Part shown: piece after piece, positions 12,446-24,800 of the stretch
Layout: each line of letters begins with the position of its first letter
Numbering within the stretch: the stretch's first letter is position 1
Origin: Membranipora membranacea
Taxonomy: Eukaryota > Bryozoa > Gymnolaemata > Cheilostomatida > Membraniporidae
Direction: 5' to 3'
DNA: 64,000 nt
NCBI GenBank assembly: GCA_914767715.1
Contig: OU612066.1
Coordinates: 10,857,001 to 10,921,000 of the forward strand
Notes under the pieces: generated by a model
Database searches by the model: none
What the model saw: the letters and a program-made list of their open reading frames with translations, nothing else
What the model was told of the DNA's origin: nothing
Translations under genes and position numbers: made by a program

Positions 12446-15117
12446 GTTTACTACCAGTGTCTTTAGTACTCAGTCTTAGGTGTGAGAAAAAATCAGCCCT
12501 GCTGTTAAAGCAGCTGCAGCAAGCTGATCTGTCCCTTCGGTTAATTGTTAGTTGTAGTGTGGAAGCTACTTTCAGAAAATAATAATATCCAACTACAAGT
12601 CCAGGTTTTGATGCGTGGACACGTGCAGGATGCAAAATACTAAAAGTCCAGTACGAGCAGATATTAACGATATTAACGGGGTGCCAACTGAAGCTATAAT
12701 CGCGTTGAATATGCAGAGTAGAATGCAATGACAAATTCGCCCCTTGTAACCATGGTGAATTTGATAGCTATCTGTAAAGTGATGGAATACCAGAGATGGG
12801 AGATTTGTAATTATCGGCACCGATCTCGTGGAGTGACTCAGAAAACACTAAACTATATAATCCGCAAGGTTCTGAGGCTGTGTTGCCACTGTGAGGAAAC
12901 CAGTCTCACTGATAATAGTAATTACTGCCTTGTGTTATCAACTGTTGGTATGCTTTGACTTGAAACCCCTGGGCTTGTAATATATAATTTTGTTTGAGGT
13001 TTCATGAGTGGCTATTTCTTATCAGTGGCATTGGTATGCTAAATAATTAATGTTGATGTCCTACAGGTAAATAGCGACTGATAAAAACGTCTTGAGATGT
13101 CTGCAAGCAAACGCTTTGATTTCAAATATACAGGCTCCTACGCTCAATAGCTAAAGTTTACACAATATTTTGGTTTTATTGCCGCTCCTTACCTTTTTGA
13201 TAATTCTCTGAGTGCTAATGTTGTCTAATACTCCTTGTTTGAGTGTACACTGGTAAGCTTACACCTGGCTTAGCTCTCCTAACGAGTGTTGGCAGCTAAT
13301 ATAGGAGTTTCTGAGCTTTCAATATCAAAAGTTTTTCCGACCATCAACTTATGCATCAATATACTAGTCTAAAACTAAGCTCTGTAGCCTTAGTTTTTTT
13401 ATATTATTTACGGATCGGTCAATACCGCGTCTCGGAAATGTCGTCAATGCCACACCTTTAGCATAGCAATCCATTCTGAGCATGACATACCTTAATCCTT
13501 TGTTGATGCAGTGTAATACTCATATTCTAAGCCACTATTATTTGAACTATGAATTTGACCTGTGGCCAAATGAATGCCCACATTGTTTTCTCTACAATAA
13601 CATGTAGGATATTTCAATCTGAATTCTTTTCAATCTTGTATTTGCGGTTCAACTAGGTCATTTAGCGTTTTGATGACTTATTTCAATACCATATTATTAT
13701 TCATTTGAGACAGGGTCTGAATTGAATCCTAATAAAAAACAGTTGAATTTAAACTGTCTTTACAAAGGCAGTCATTGCTCTATAGTCTCTACAAATGAAC
13801 ACATTGCTTTTACAGTCTGGCAGAAAGGTCACAGGCATAATGATATGCTTGTACTGCTGGCTTCAAGTTCAAATTATGAAAGATTTTGTTTTGCTCAGAG
13901 AATAGTGATGGAGTTATGCTAGTGATCAATTTGTTTACATATTTAGGCTTTAGAGGCATCTGAGGGACGTGTCATGTGACCACCCTCCTCACCTCTAACT
14001 CCTTGATCTGCGTTTGATAAGCCTAATTATTTTAATATTTCACCCCCTTAGACCAAAACCTTGTTGGCAAGAATGTCATGGGTTTGGAAAAATGAAATAT
14101 GGTGGGCGAATTCATACAATTTAATTTCTCTTATGAGTTTAAAGCACTTATAGAAGAACTCAAGAGGAAAGTCTGATCCATATGGTTGAAAACATAATTA
14201 TTATCTTCTCCAGTTTTCCAGCCAGTTGGTTAGGTGAAGGTGACTCATCTATCCAAAAATCAACGCATAACATACCATGCTTTCGCTTTAACACTTATAT
14301 TTGGGCTACAAACTCATTAGGCCCTAATTGGTGTCTTTATAACTGGGAGTTACTCCTCAGTATGATGAGGGGAGACAACTTGCAAATTTCTGCTTGTTTC
14401 TTCCGGATGTTGTATCAGGGAGTTTGTCCCTGACTGGAGAAATGGTCGTCACTTTCCTACTACAATTTCTTGCACAATAATATAATATCCTTACCAAAGA
14501 AGTAGTTGGGCATGTGATAGAAAATTGGCGGAAAACCTGATAAGCCTGAGGCCATGTCCTGTCTGCAGTAAGACAAAAATCAAACTCTGATATTTCCAAC
14601 TTTCATCAAAAGACTTTCATTTTATTTTTAATATTGATCTTTTTGCATAAATAAACCCAACCTGAAAACTTGCATAAGTGTATCTTCGACTCATCCATTC
14701 TATTTCATTATTTATTCATTATTTTATTGGTTAGCAAAGAAAAAAAATTTAAATCAATACTGTAAGGGCTGGACTTTAAAAATTATAGAACCTGTACGGT
14801 ACGGTTAAATTTGGAATAATGCAAAAAATAGAATATCAAATAATGTGTTGTGGCAAGTCTTTGACAAGCGACCTAATATATAATGAATAGTAATATCTAG
14901 TGTGATAATATAATGATATATGATAGAATATATGATAGAATATAAGCAAAGGGATTGAGCAATGCAGGTGTCAGTGGTTAGAAATATGAGCTGTCGGCAG
15001 CCGGTGATTCTGTGTGGTTCTGTGGCCTTAGGACGGAGATATTCATAATATATAGTGAGAGACATAAAGGGGATATAAGATCATCATGGTGATTTCACTT
15101 TCTGCTGTTGCAGCCCA
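12446..15117. other. Intergenic space, no gene seen
   Basis: About 2.7 kb upstream of the tetraspan gene and downstream of the next minus-strand gene. Short open frames here lack splice context and recognisable motifs. It presumably holds the tetraspan promoter and the 3' UTR of the next gene. Confidence 0.5.
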
Positions 15118-18100
15118 TTAAGAGGCTGTAGCAGCAGGCAGGCTCTGCAGACTGGTAGTTCGACTAGCTGTTGCGATATTGCTATTGTTCCTTTGCTGCT
15201 GCCTCTGATTCAAAATTCTACCACCTGAAAATAAGTCAAAACGTTGCATGAAATCAGGAAAATAATTTGTAATATGATATTCTAAAGCAAGTTAGACAAA
15301 ACTTCAGATGAAAACTGATTGAAAACTGGATACATCATTACTATAGCCCTGTAGATTTGAAGAGCCGAACAAAGGCACAGGTTCCAGCAGGGAGGTGGCC
15401 CTGAGTTCACAACAATAATGTTTGCCGTGATGAGGAGTTGGCTGCCCATGTTACACACAGAGACAACTCCCTCTGATACACAACAACTCGATTATTGATC
15501 CCTGATACAGGCTTCATTGGAGGCCTCTCTGCTGCTGTAACAATAGTCTAAGTGCTCAGAACGCTGCATTGCCAGTTAGTGGGTGTTTGATCTTAGGTGT
15601 TTGATAATTGAATACCACTAACTCGCAATGCAGCCATCTGAGTACTTAGACTATTCTCACAGTATAATTTATTCTGATTATTACTCAGCTAACCTGCTGT
15701 TGGCCCGTTAGCTGATCCTCTTGCTGAGTTCTCTCGAGTTCGTCCGTACGCTGGAGCTGATCCAGCCTCTCTACTCTCACCTGGTGCTGGGTACCTGAAT
15801 ATACAACAGTATACTGTGTTATATATAGCCTTGTTTGGAAATGGTATATTAATATGGTTGATTAAAATCAGATAGTCATATCACACGCCAAATTCCCAAA
15901 CATGGGCGGCAAAATATTGGTTGCATTAAGGATGAGGCCGCAATTTCTGCACCGGGTTGCTCTCGTTTGCAAGCAAATCAGAGCACACCTAGGGGACAAC
16001 CAAACGATGGACTGCTGTGGCATTTGAACCCATGACCTTCAACACTTGCATGCTGATGGACTGGCGCTTCCTCCTACCCCTTTGGACATTCATGCAGAAC
16101 CTTACTGAATTTAGAGTGAATTATACTGTTTGCAAGATTGCACCTGCCGGTTTTCCCTTGAGAAAGATCTTGCATTTTATTCTTTTAATAGTTATTCTTT
16201 CATAACCTGAACTGAACATACAGTTTATAAATGGGCAGTTAATATTTTTTATTGTAAGGCATTGTGCCGGCAGACCACTGAACTTAATTTTCAGCAATTC
16301 CAATTACCGACCAATAATTCATCAGCTTCTGATTGGTCGAAAATCAATATTTTTGGGATGTGCATCACATTGAGACAACAGCATGCATTGTTCAGTCTTG
16401 ATGAAGCGGAGAAAGTGCTATTGTGAAGGAATTTCCCCCTAGGCGATTTCCTTTGAATTAAAAATGATATTATATAATTCGTAGGAGTTATTATCTGCAC
16501 GCAAGTTGGAATCGTCATCGGATATTGGTTAACGCTTCATAATGTCAGTTCCCGTGTCCTTGCATTTGGTTCTGTTCTCGATGACGTGCAGGTAAACAGT
16601 TTAGCAGTTAAATTGCGGAAATGATGCTTTAGAATATATCCATTAATTTATCAACTTCTTTCAATTGTCCTATATTGTGACAAATACTCAGTTGTCTTAC
16701 CATGGTGCCTGTCCTAAATGAGTGGCATCCTGTTCAAGCTGTTGTCTGAATGGTCCAAGCTGTAAATAGTAATCAACATGTATTTAAAATCTTCACATAA
16801 AGATTACAAAACTAATATAACTACATTCTACATTTAGGAACTTGATCCAAATTGAGCACCAATTATTTGACATGATATACCTATATTTTTATGGGCGTGT
16901 TCGTATTTTATCATTCCTCAAGCCGAAACGAGCTAATGATTTTTTGTCGCAAGTCTTTGCATATATCAAAGGTCACAGGTGTCCTATTGGGTATGTTACT
17001 ATGCCCAGCCCTCACCTTGATTGCGTGATCTTTGTGTCTCCAAGAACACATAGCAGCAGAGGGACCCCAGCACCCGAATCCATAGGCATCAGAATAAGAA
17101 GATTTAGGTCTGGGATGGGGCGTTTCAGGTGCCGCCCTCATTACATAAAACGCTGAGCTGGTTCTCTCAGGTGTCCAGCCCCAGTTACCCTCTCCCACAT
17201 AGTCAGGGTCTAATACAGACTGCCTGTGTTGCCTCAGACCATCAGGACCTGCGCAACAAAGAAGCAACATGCAGATGAAGTTCAACAAATTCAACAATAA
17301 TAAAAAAAAATGCTGGCCTTGATTTACTTCCCAACTTCCGACTGCGAGTTAGGGCTATATATAGCTGAGAAGGTTCAGCTGTATTTGGCCAGGTGAATGT
17401 AGCATGTCAAATGCCAATGCAGGGTTGATTGACAGATGGTTAGTTCCCCTGTACTAAGACCTAGTGAAGCGGTGACATCTCACTCTTATCACCATGCAAT
17501 CTGATAACAATTAGAAATTTATCTGGCTTGGTTGGTAAGGAAAGACTAATCATAGCCAATCCTCTCATGTGTATGATTTAATTTTTTTGTGCAAAGTCTG
17601 GCATGTGTTTACATTTTAAACTTCAAATAACAGAAATTTATACATCTAATTGAATGGAAGTGTGCAAATTCCACTCATCAAGTCCCATTCAAGATGTTTG
17701 AGCAAATAAAATTTGATATTGTGTCATCTCCCCTTGTAAATAGTTACCGAAATACGTGATAGCATGCTAATAGAAACTCACGCTTTTGACACCTATATAT
17801 ATGTACCGAGGGTTTAAAAAATATAGAATAATTGACTTCAAATATTGGTAGATGTTGAATTCAGGCAATATCCAATTAAAGTTGAACTTTGCTAATAGAA
17901 GTTATATTTGTATTCATGTTGGTTGATACACGGTAATTTAAGAATTGTCAATTGTAAATTGAAAATAAATATTGCTGCGAAACATTTGGTCAATGTGAAC
18001 AATATTATGAGCACAAAATGTGCAGCATTTAGGCTTTGATACAGCCTGGCTACGTTAAAAACCCAGTCATCAGATTAGTTTGCAATATTTAAAATCAAAC

Positions 18101-18854
18101 CTTCACCTCCACACTGATACCTCATACCTCTTTCCAAAATTTGTACCAGCAGACATGAGAGAATTTTATTCAGCCAGTTGATTTCAAGGTTAAATCCTAA
18201 ACCAGTTAATGAAATATGATGTGAACCAAGGATCTCTCCAATGATAATGGGAACAAGCCAGGGAACTGGATAACACAGTGGCTCGGAGTATGTCAGACGG
18301 TTCTTGTATAAGGTTTAGTTGGTGCAAACCAATGTGACAAAGCTTGGCTAGAACTTTATTTACCCGATATTCAACTTGACAAGGTTGTGTACCATTGGAA
18401 GGGGCGGCTTACCTTAGCAAAAAGAAAATGTTGTGTGAAAAATCGATGTTGGGACTGTCGCCTTTTGAGAAGGTGTATTTTTAAAAAATGATGTTTTGAG
18501 GAGCAGTTTTCGGAAATAATTTGAAGAACATCTTAAAATCCAGTGGATGCTAGGTACCATAGATCACCTTCCCCTGCTAACCTGAACTCCAAGGGCCAAA
18601 GGGCAAGGTAAAACTTATCACATGGGTTTATGAAGATTCCAATAAAAACCCTAAAAATCTGAAACCACCGCATATGACTTATACCTAACCTAAATAAAGT
18701 GCAGATTGTATTTTGAAGTGAATAATTGAGACTGACCTGTGAAGACCATAGCACCTCTGTTTAGCCTTGGTTTGCCGAACACGTCCGCTCTCCATGTTGT
18801 GTTTGTCCTGTTTGACAGAATAGAGTTACTTCTGTGTCTTGGCTCTTCAAACAT
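15118..18854 (-). CDS. Probable microtubule inner protein, SPMIP2 (C4orf45)-like
   Basis: Five exons (18854-18737, 17248-17016, 16759-16701, 15794-15694, 15224-15118) join in consistent phases to 205 residues. The N-terminus starts MFEEPRHRSN; FTGPDGLRQHR at about 39-49 is followed by YVGEGNWGW near 58, SSYSDAYGFGCWGP, and a Gln/Asn/Ser-rich tail ending LPAATAS. There is no signal peptide, TM segment or enzyme motif. TGPD followed by Y-(V/I)-GE resembles, from memory, the N-terminal region of the SPMIP2/C4orf45 family of sperm-flagellum microtubule inner proteins. That assignment is tentative. Low-complexity ends and Trp/Tyr/Pro-rich short motifs are typical of such proteins. The gene is divergent from the DPY30-motif gene, 1.3 kb apart. 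Confidence 0.65.
15544..15653. repeat. Foldback element, family A copy 1
   Basis: About 39-bp inverted arms: left tagtctaagtgctcagaacg..., right the complement of tagtctaagtactcagatgg..., both continuing through ctgcattg and gttagtgg. The centre is about 30 bp. It lies in an intron of the SPMIP2-like gene and shares its ends with the palindrome at 27389-27472. Confidence 0.8.
15895..16085 (-). repeat. tRNA-like SINE candidate
   Basis: On the minus strand, a B-box-like GGGTTCAAATG (complement near 16021-16031) is preceded by AGCGCCAGTCCATCAGC and CATGCAAGTGTTG, giving a tRNA-head appearance. No protein is encoded. A SINE is inferred from the box arrangement only. Confidence 0.35.
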
Positions 18855-20156
18855 TTTGCTCGATCTCAGTGTGTTGATACTTTCTCAAAAATAATATCCT
18901 GCTTTCCTTGATTATATCCGAGAATAAGTCCCACTCGAAAAGTCGCAATCAAGTATGTAAAGACAGGAAAGATTTAATAATTTGCTTTTGTAAGTCTCGG
19001 AAAAGTTACCTGATGTTTGCAAATAAATTCACTTCAGTCTTTAAACGCCCGCCGCTCAGCTGATTATTTTAATTCCAAAGAGTTCTGACGGAGTTCTAAA
19101 GAGCTCAGCACGGTCAGACACACGAACAGGTTTGTTTGGTGCTCCTTTGTCGTTATGTTGATCCTATTATTGATCAATGACTGTCTATTATTTAGTTGAT
19201 CCCATTGAACTGCAGACCTCTCTACTTTGATTCGCTGTTGCTAGGGTACACAACCGGGCGTTAAGCATAGCAGACAGACTTCAAATTCCACCATTGTTTG
19301 CCACAGATTGAAGAGCATTGATTTATTATCAACTTACACCTAATCGGCTGGCAGTTAATTTGTAACTTATTAATTGTCTGATACTAGTAACAAAAGGTAA
19401 GTCTGCACTTGTTGGAAATGTTGAATGGGGCTTGAGAAGAAGTCTTGTGTCACATTTCAGGCCCCTTTTCCATAATATTGATGTGGGATATTGATTTTAT
19501 GCCTAGAGAATAAATAATGTCATTTCTTCCTGCAAAGCTAAACAAGAAATCCTGAATTATTATATTCTTGAAGCAGCACATTATCTAGATTGAACTTCCA
19601 ATTCCGAATCGCCATAATGACATGTGTCACATTCAATATGCATCATACTGTCCACACACTTGATTGCTGTGAAACCAACACAAAGTAATAAATATATATG
19701 TAATAATTATATATAATGTACTTGTATCTATCCAAGAGAAATCATTATCGATTAAATTAATAGCCATAGGCCATGACATGTTCTATACAATGGTAGTCAA
19801 AGCCAGCTTCCAATACCATGCCTGATAAAAGTACATCCAGCTGTCCTTTTTGCTGAATCGCATCAGTGTTTACTCTGGATCAGTTTACACACTGAAACTA
19901 TACCAATATTCCTGGAAGTGGCATTCAATTATCAAACCCAGCCAAATTGCTGGTTGGTTTGTGGTCGTCAATGAAATGCCCCTCACAGCATCATAAACTC
20001 CAGATATATCATGATATGACAACCCCTAATACAACCACACTCGTCTGATTGTGGTTTCCGTATACCCTACCCATATTTGACAAGCAACGATAGGCAACTT
20101 TATCCACAATTTTCGTAGAATCTGATCAGTATTTGATTTTTTGATGATTTAAGGTA
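18855..20156. other. Divergent intergenic/promoter region between SPMIP2-like and DPY30-motif genes
   Basis: It separates the minus-strand start at 18854 from the plus-strand start at 20157. A possible 5' UTR donor (aaaaggtaagtc, about 19396) lies on the plus strand. I see no coding exon. Confidence 0.4.
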
Positions 20157-21499
20157 ATGTCTACTTATGACTGGGAGTTGAGTAGCCATTATACAGCGAC
20201 ATCAGGTAGATATCAGAAACTTCGAGAGTCCAGCGTCATACTGGCGAATAACAAACCAGCCATCGAGTCACAGTATGTGAAAAAACATCTCGGCAAAATA
20301 CTGTCCGAGTGTCTGGCAGATATTTGTGAGAGGAGACCCCATGACCCTATTGAGTACATAGCCCAGTGGATATATAAACACAGAGAGAACGAAATACGCA
20401 AAATGAAGGTAGGAATTACATCTCTTGTAAATGTCGTTCTTGCAGGATACTTTCAAATTGATGCCGTGAGGTTTTGTTTCAAGGATAGGAAGAATCAATG
20501 AGTCAGATAAATAGCCCATGTATTTTTACACTCATCATAGGGAACAATATCACATCTTATCAAGAAATTGCCTGTACAGTGCCAAAAGAAGTAAAAATGT
20601 AAGTTTTCTGACGCGGGAAACCCTATCATTGATTTTTATCAGGAAGCTGCAGAGTTGGAAGAGCTAATTCATGAGCAGGAAGAGAAGCTGAGAGAGGATG
20701 AAATGTTAGATCTCGGCAGACCAGATGCACCCATACCCAGCTCTAGGTATAAGATTAGTACCAGTAGTATCACCAGCGCAACCAAAGTCGAGAGGGATAG
20801 TTCACAGGTAAATTACAAGTCATATAAAGTTGTCCTCACTTTGAACAAAGGGAAGATAACAACACTGGCACTCTTACACTGCATGAAGCAATTGCATAAA
20901 CTTTAGATATAAACCTGAACTAGCAAGCTTTTAACATTGTCTAATAATTGATTTATTTGCAGACATTTTAGAGCCTCCTTATCATTTATATAAACTTCAG
21001 GTAATATGCTGTATGCTGACCATTAAACTTTGCAAACGCTGCAATACTTGCTCTAATATAAGATTTTATTGCTTCCAAAATCAGCCTGAAATCAATATTT
21101 TTAAACATAACTTAATTTTTGTCAATACACCACAAAAAAAGAAGACAACCTGCTCATATGTCAGCAGAAATAACAGTTTAAAATGAGATATGTGTATTTT
21201 TAAAAATAGTTTTCCTACGTTTGTAGAATTTGAACAAGCAGAAATCAGACCCTGCTCCAGAGGTAGCATATGGTGGTAAAAGTGACAGTCCATTAAAACA
21301 GAAAAGTGATCCTAACGTTACTGCAGAGGCGTCCCCGCCCCCTAACCAAGCAGGAAGTACACCTAATATACTGATAGCCCCTCCCACTGCCGTACCGAGT
21401 GTAGCTGACCAGACATTAAGTAATAACTCTATGCTCAGCGATGGTTCAGCAACTAACTATATTCAAAACTCTACACTGGATCAATCAAATTATATGTAA
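20157..21499 (+). CDS. DPY30-motif domain-containing protein (DYDC-like)
   Basis: Three exons, 20157-20408, 20643-20807 and 21227-21499, all phase 0, give 229 residues. A DPY-30 motif occupies about residues 39-76: YVKKHLGKILSECLADICER followed by RPHDPIEYIAQWIY, the helix-turn-helix with the usual RP.DPI core. DPY-30 motifs dimerise and dock on amphipathic helices; DYDC1/2 and related proteins act in sperm or axonemal complexes, whereas DPY30 itself is a short (about 100 aa) chromatin subunit. A charged helix follows (EELIHEQEEKLREDE, near 88-102), then a disordered Pro/Ser/Asn-rich tail ending LDQSNYM. The extra helix and long tail favour DYDC-type over DPY30, but the exact paralog is unclear. 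The gene is tail-to-tail with the kinase gene; stops are 371 bp apart. Confidence 0.85.
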
Positions 21500-21728
21500 A
21501 GACTATAATATATAAAACGAGTGAAGAGTTTAGACCAAAAGGTATTGTTTTACAGATATAAGTTGATAAGTGGTATGAAAGCAGCCAAAACAATGTATCG
21601 CCATCATCTATCTGCCCAGGTTACAGGATTTAGTACATTTTGATGATTTTATGATTTCAATTCTTTTTTCTGTTGGCTGTCATAATGGCTATTAAGGTGT
21701 AAATATAATACTACAATTTGGTGCTTTT

Positions 21729-21734
21729 TTTATT
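21729..21734 (-). terminator. Polyadenylation signal of the PKG-type kinase gene
   Basis: TTTATT on the plus strand reads AATAAA on the minus strand, 136 nt beyond the kinase stop codon at 21870. Confidence 0.5.
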
Positions 21735-21747
21735 TGAGTTATTGTTC

Positions 21748-21753
21748 AATAAA
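21748..21753 (+). terminator. Polyadenylation signal of the DPY30-motif gene
   Basis: AATAAA about 250 nt after the stop at 21499. A minus-strand AATAAA (21729-21734) of the convergent kinase gene lies just to its left, so the two 3' UTRs probably overlap. Confidence 0.55.
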
Positions 21754-21869
21754 AATAACGTTGATAAACCATGGCGCCACAGAGCAGTTATTGGTAGATT
21801 TTCTAAAATGGCACTGATATCGCGATATGAATTCTGCACTTTGTGCTGATATTTGACCATGTGTCTCTC

Positions 21870-24800
21870 TCAGAAGTATTTCCACACGTCATCTTCTGCC
21901 ACATTGTTATTTGGATCACCTTCTCTGCTCTCCTCAGATGAGGAGGATGAGGTACTGATTATATCAAAGTTTGACATGTCCGCTTCATTTGTAATCTAAA
22001 AATATGACAAACGGTAATATTGAAATATAAATGAATTTATCGGTAGTGAGATAGATTTACTTATTACAAACAGATAACAATAAATAACAATGAAAAAAAC
22101 AATTAAAAATCAATAAAAAACATTGAAAATCAATGAAAACAATAATAACTACAATTAAAAACAAAAAAGTTAATTGTTATGAAGACTATGGGTAGGTCCA
22201 AACATTGCAAAATGACCCATATTTGTTTAACATAAATAAGAATAAATGAAACGAGAATGGAAGATTTAAGAGCTCGTTTCTACCTGCGGTACATAGTCTG
22301 GGGTAAGTTGACCAGTACGAAGTCGGTTGTAGTCAAAAGTTCGCAGCCATGTATGTTGTCTGACAGTCTCCCAGCCGCTGTCAGCGTAGCCAAGTCTGTC
22401 ACTGGGTGAATCTCTGAAAGACAAATAAATATTATATATATTGTCAGATACATGTAGCTGTATTTGGAGTTGCTGCCCTTGATGCATCTAAAGCAGGACC
22501 TAAACGCTGACAGGTTGGGTCAGTCATAATTTAGCTTCTCATGTAAAGTCACAAGATCAGATTAAGAGAAACTGGATTCTCTAAAATACACTTATGAAAG
22601 TTAAAAAGTATTATTCTTCCGCTTTGAATGCAAACTAAAGTTGAGCACGCTAGCCAGCCAAGATGGCAACAATATTCTATGAAAATTGTGTTTCATTATC
22701 TTTATGAGTCATCAGTAAAATTAGTAAATACACATTTTCACAGTTTGCGCCTTGAGATATTACCTGCAGAGTCGTCTCACCATGCTCTCGGCAGCATCAG
22801 ATATAGTAATAGGAAAGTCTACACTGTTAATACCCTCAAGTATTCTCTCATAAGTAGCGACAGCATTTCTCGATCGGAATGGTGAGCTGTGTACATGAAA
22901 TGGTTATTGTGTTAGGTAGGACAAGAAGATCAGAATGTTCGGCCTGAAGGAAAACTACAGCCAATAGGACCACTAAATGATCTTACAAGATCTTGAAGAG
23001 AAAAAAATTCAAACTCTACCGGATTATTCAAAGATCCAAGATCATTTTACTCAAACCTTAAATCTGAGGAAAAGTACCAAAAATAACTAGTATGTTTGTG
23101 TGGGGGTGCCTTGTAAATAACTTTTGTGAAGAAATATCTGATATATTTTCACCTGCCAACAAGCAGCTCATATATAAGAACACCGCATGCCCAGTAGTCG
23201 ACAGCTGTACCATGGCTCTTATTGAGGACCACCTCAGGAGCGATGTAGGAGGGAGTCCCACAGAAGGAATATGTTCTATAGTCTGTATGACTGGTGAGGT
23301 GTTTGGAAAAACCAAAATCTGTCTGTAAATATATAATATTCCACTGGTAGAGAAAAAACTAAAAACTACACATCAGAGTTCTATACTTTTTATACCTCAG
23401 TGATTTTTTAATTCAATTGTGATGGTACTGAATGGTTGGACGCTAGCACCAACACGTCATTTTAATGTTCCAGTACTGAGAGTACACACATAAGACTCTT
23501 GCAAGACATTATCTTATCTTATCAACCACTATCTTATGCGGATGAATAACATGTACTGAATGGACCATATCTTGTAACGATGAGTTGAACTGCTGGTTAA
23601 TTCCTGATTTATTTTGTTATTCTTACCAGTTTGGCGTAGCCTCTGCTGTCCAGAAGAATGTTTTCAGGTTTGAGGTCTCTGTAGACAACACGGATGTTGT
23701 GCAGGTAGTCTAATCCCTCAATTACACAAGCTACATAGAACTTAGCCTACAGTGAAGGCAAAGATAAGCAGCCGTCAGCAACAAAGTATGATTCGATCAT
23801 GTATTTGAGACCTCACAATCAAATGAGGGTAAAATATTTTCTCACAAAACAAGAAAGGATAACTACAAATTATCAAAATTTCCCGCATTATTTGACTTAA
23901 AATGTTTAAAGAAATTTTGTAATTGATGTACCTGATCTTCCTCTAGTTCGCCTCCACAGTCATGTAGCAGAGTCCACAAGTCACCACCGAGACAAGCCTC
24001 CATCAGAAAGTAAACACACTTAGCATCCTTCAATGTGCCAAAGCATCTAAACAAGTGATAAAGAGAATGAAGCATATATATTATAAAACTATCAAATGTA
24101 AATATGAAAATAAGTCAAGTATGCTGCTTATGTTAAATTTTGGATTCTTCTTCTGCTGCTTGTTGCTTATAACCTGTTATCACCCAGGAGAAGACCACAT
24201 ATTGCACAGGCAATGGAAACATTGGTTGAGTGATTGATAACAATGATGGAAAATATTAAGAAAAGTTTTAAGAAATAAAGAAAATTACTTACTTGACAAT
24301 GAACTCGGAATCGCTCGCCAGTCGCATTATTTTTTTCTCCATTTTGATATGAGCGATCTCTCTGTCTCGAGATGGCTTAGGCAGGCATTTCATAGCAAAG
24401 GTTTTCAATGATGAACTCTTCACTGTATTTTGCACCTGCAAAAACAAACACCAATAAGTTAGGGATTGTTTTCTCTTATTTTTCACATAGCATATTGCAC
24501 AATAGAGCAGCGCTCATTGATGTCAATCACTTTTAATTCAGCTACATTTAATAAGCGAGATGAGTATTTATTTCTCAGGGTGTTATTATGCTATTATGGA
24601 GAACTCTAAATTTAAGTGATTGAGACATCAGACAAACCCTCTAATTGTATTGGAGTGGTATAGGTCTAAAAGAAATTTGACATTTTGCACTGCTAATTTT
24701 AGTTTGCTAATTTATAACTAATAGAATTAAATGCAATATCGCTGCAAGGAAAACACATGTTTGTGTAGTTAAACTCTGATTCAGTTTATCAAACTTGTCA

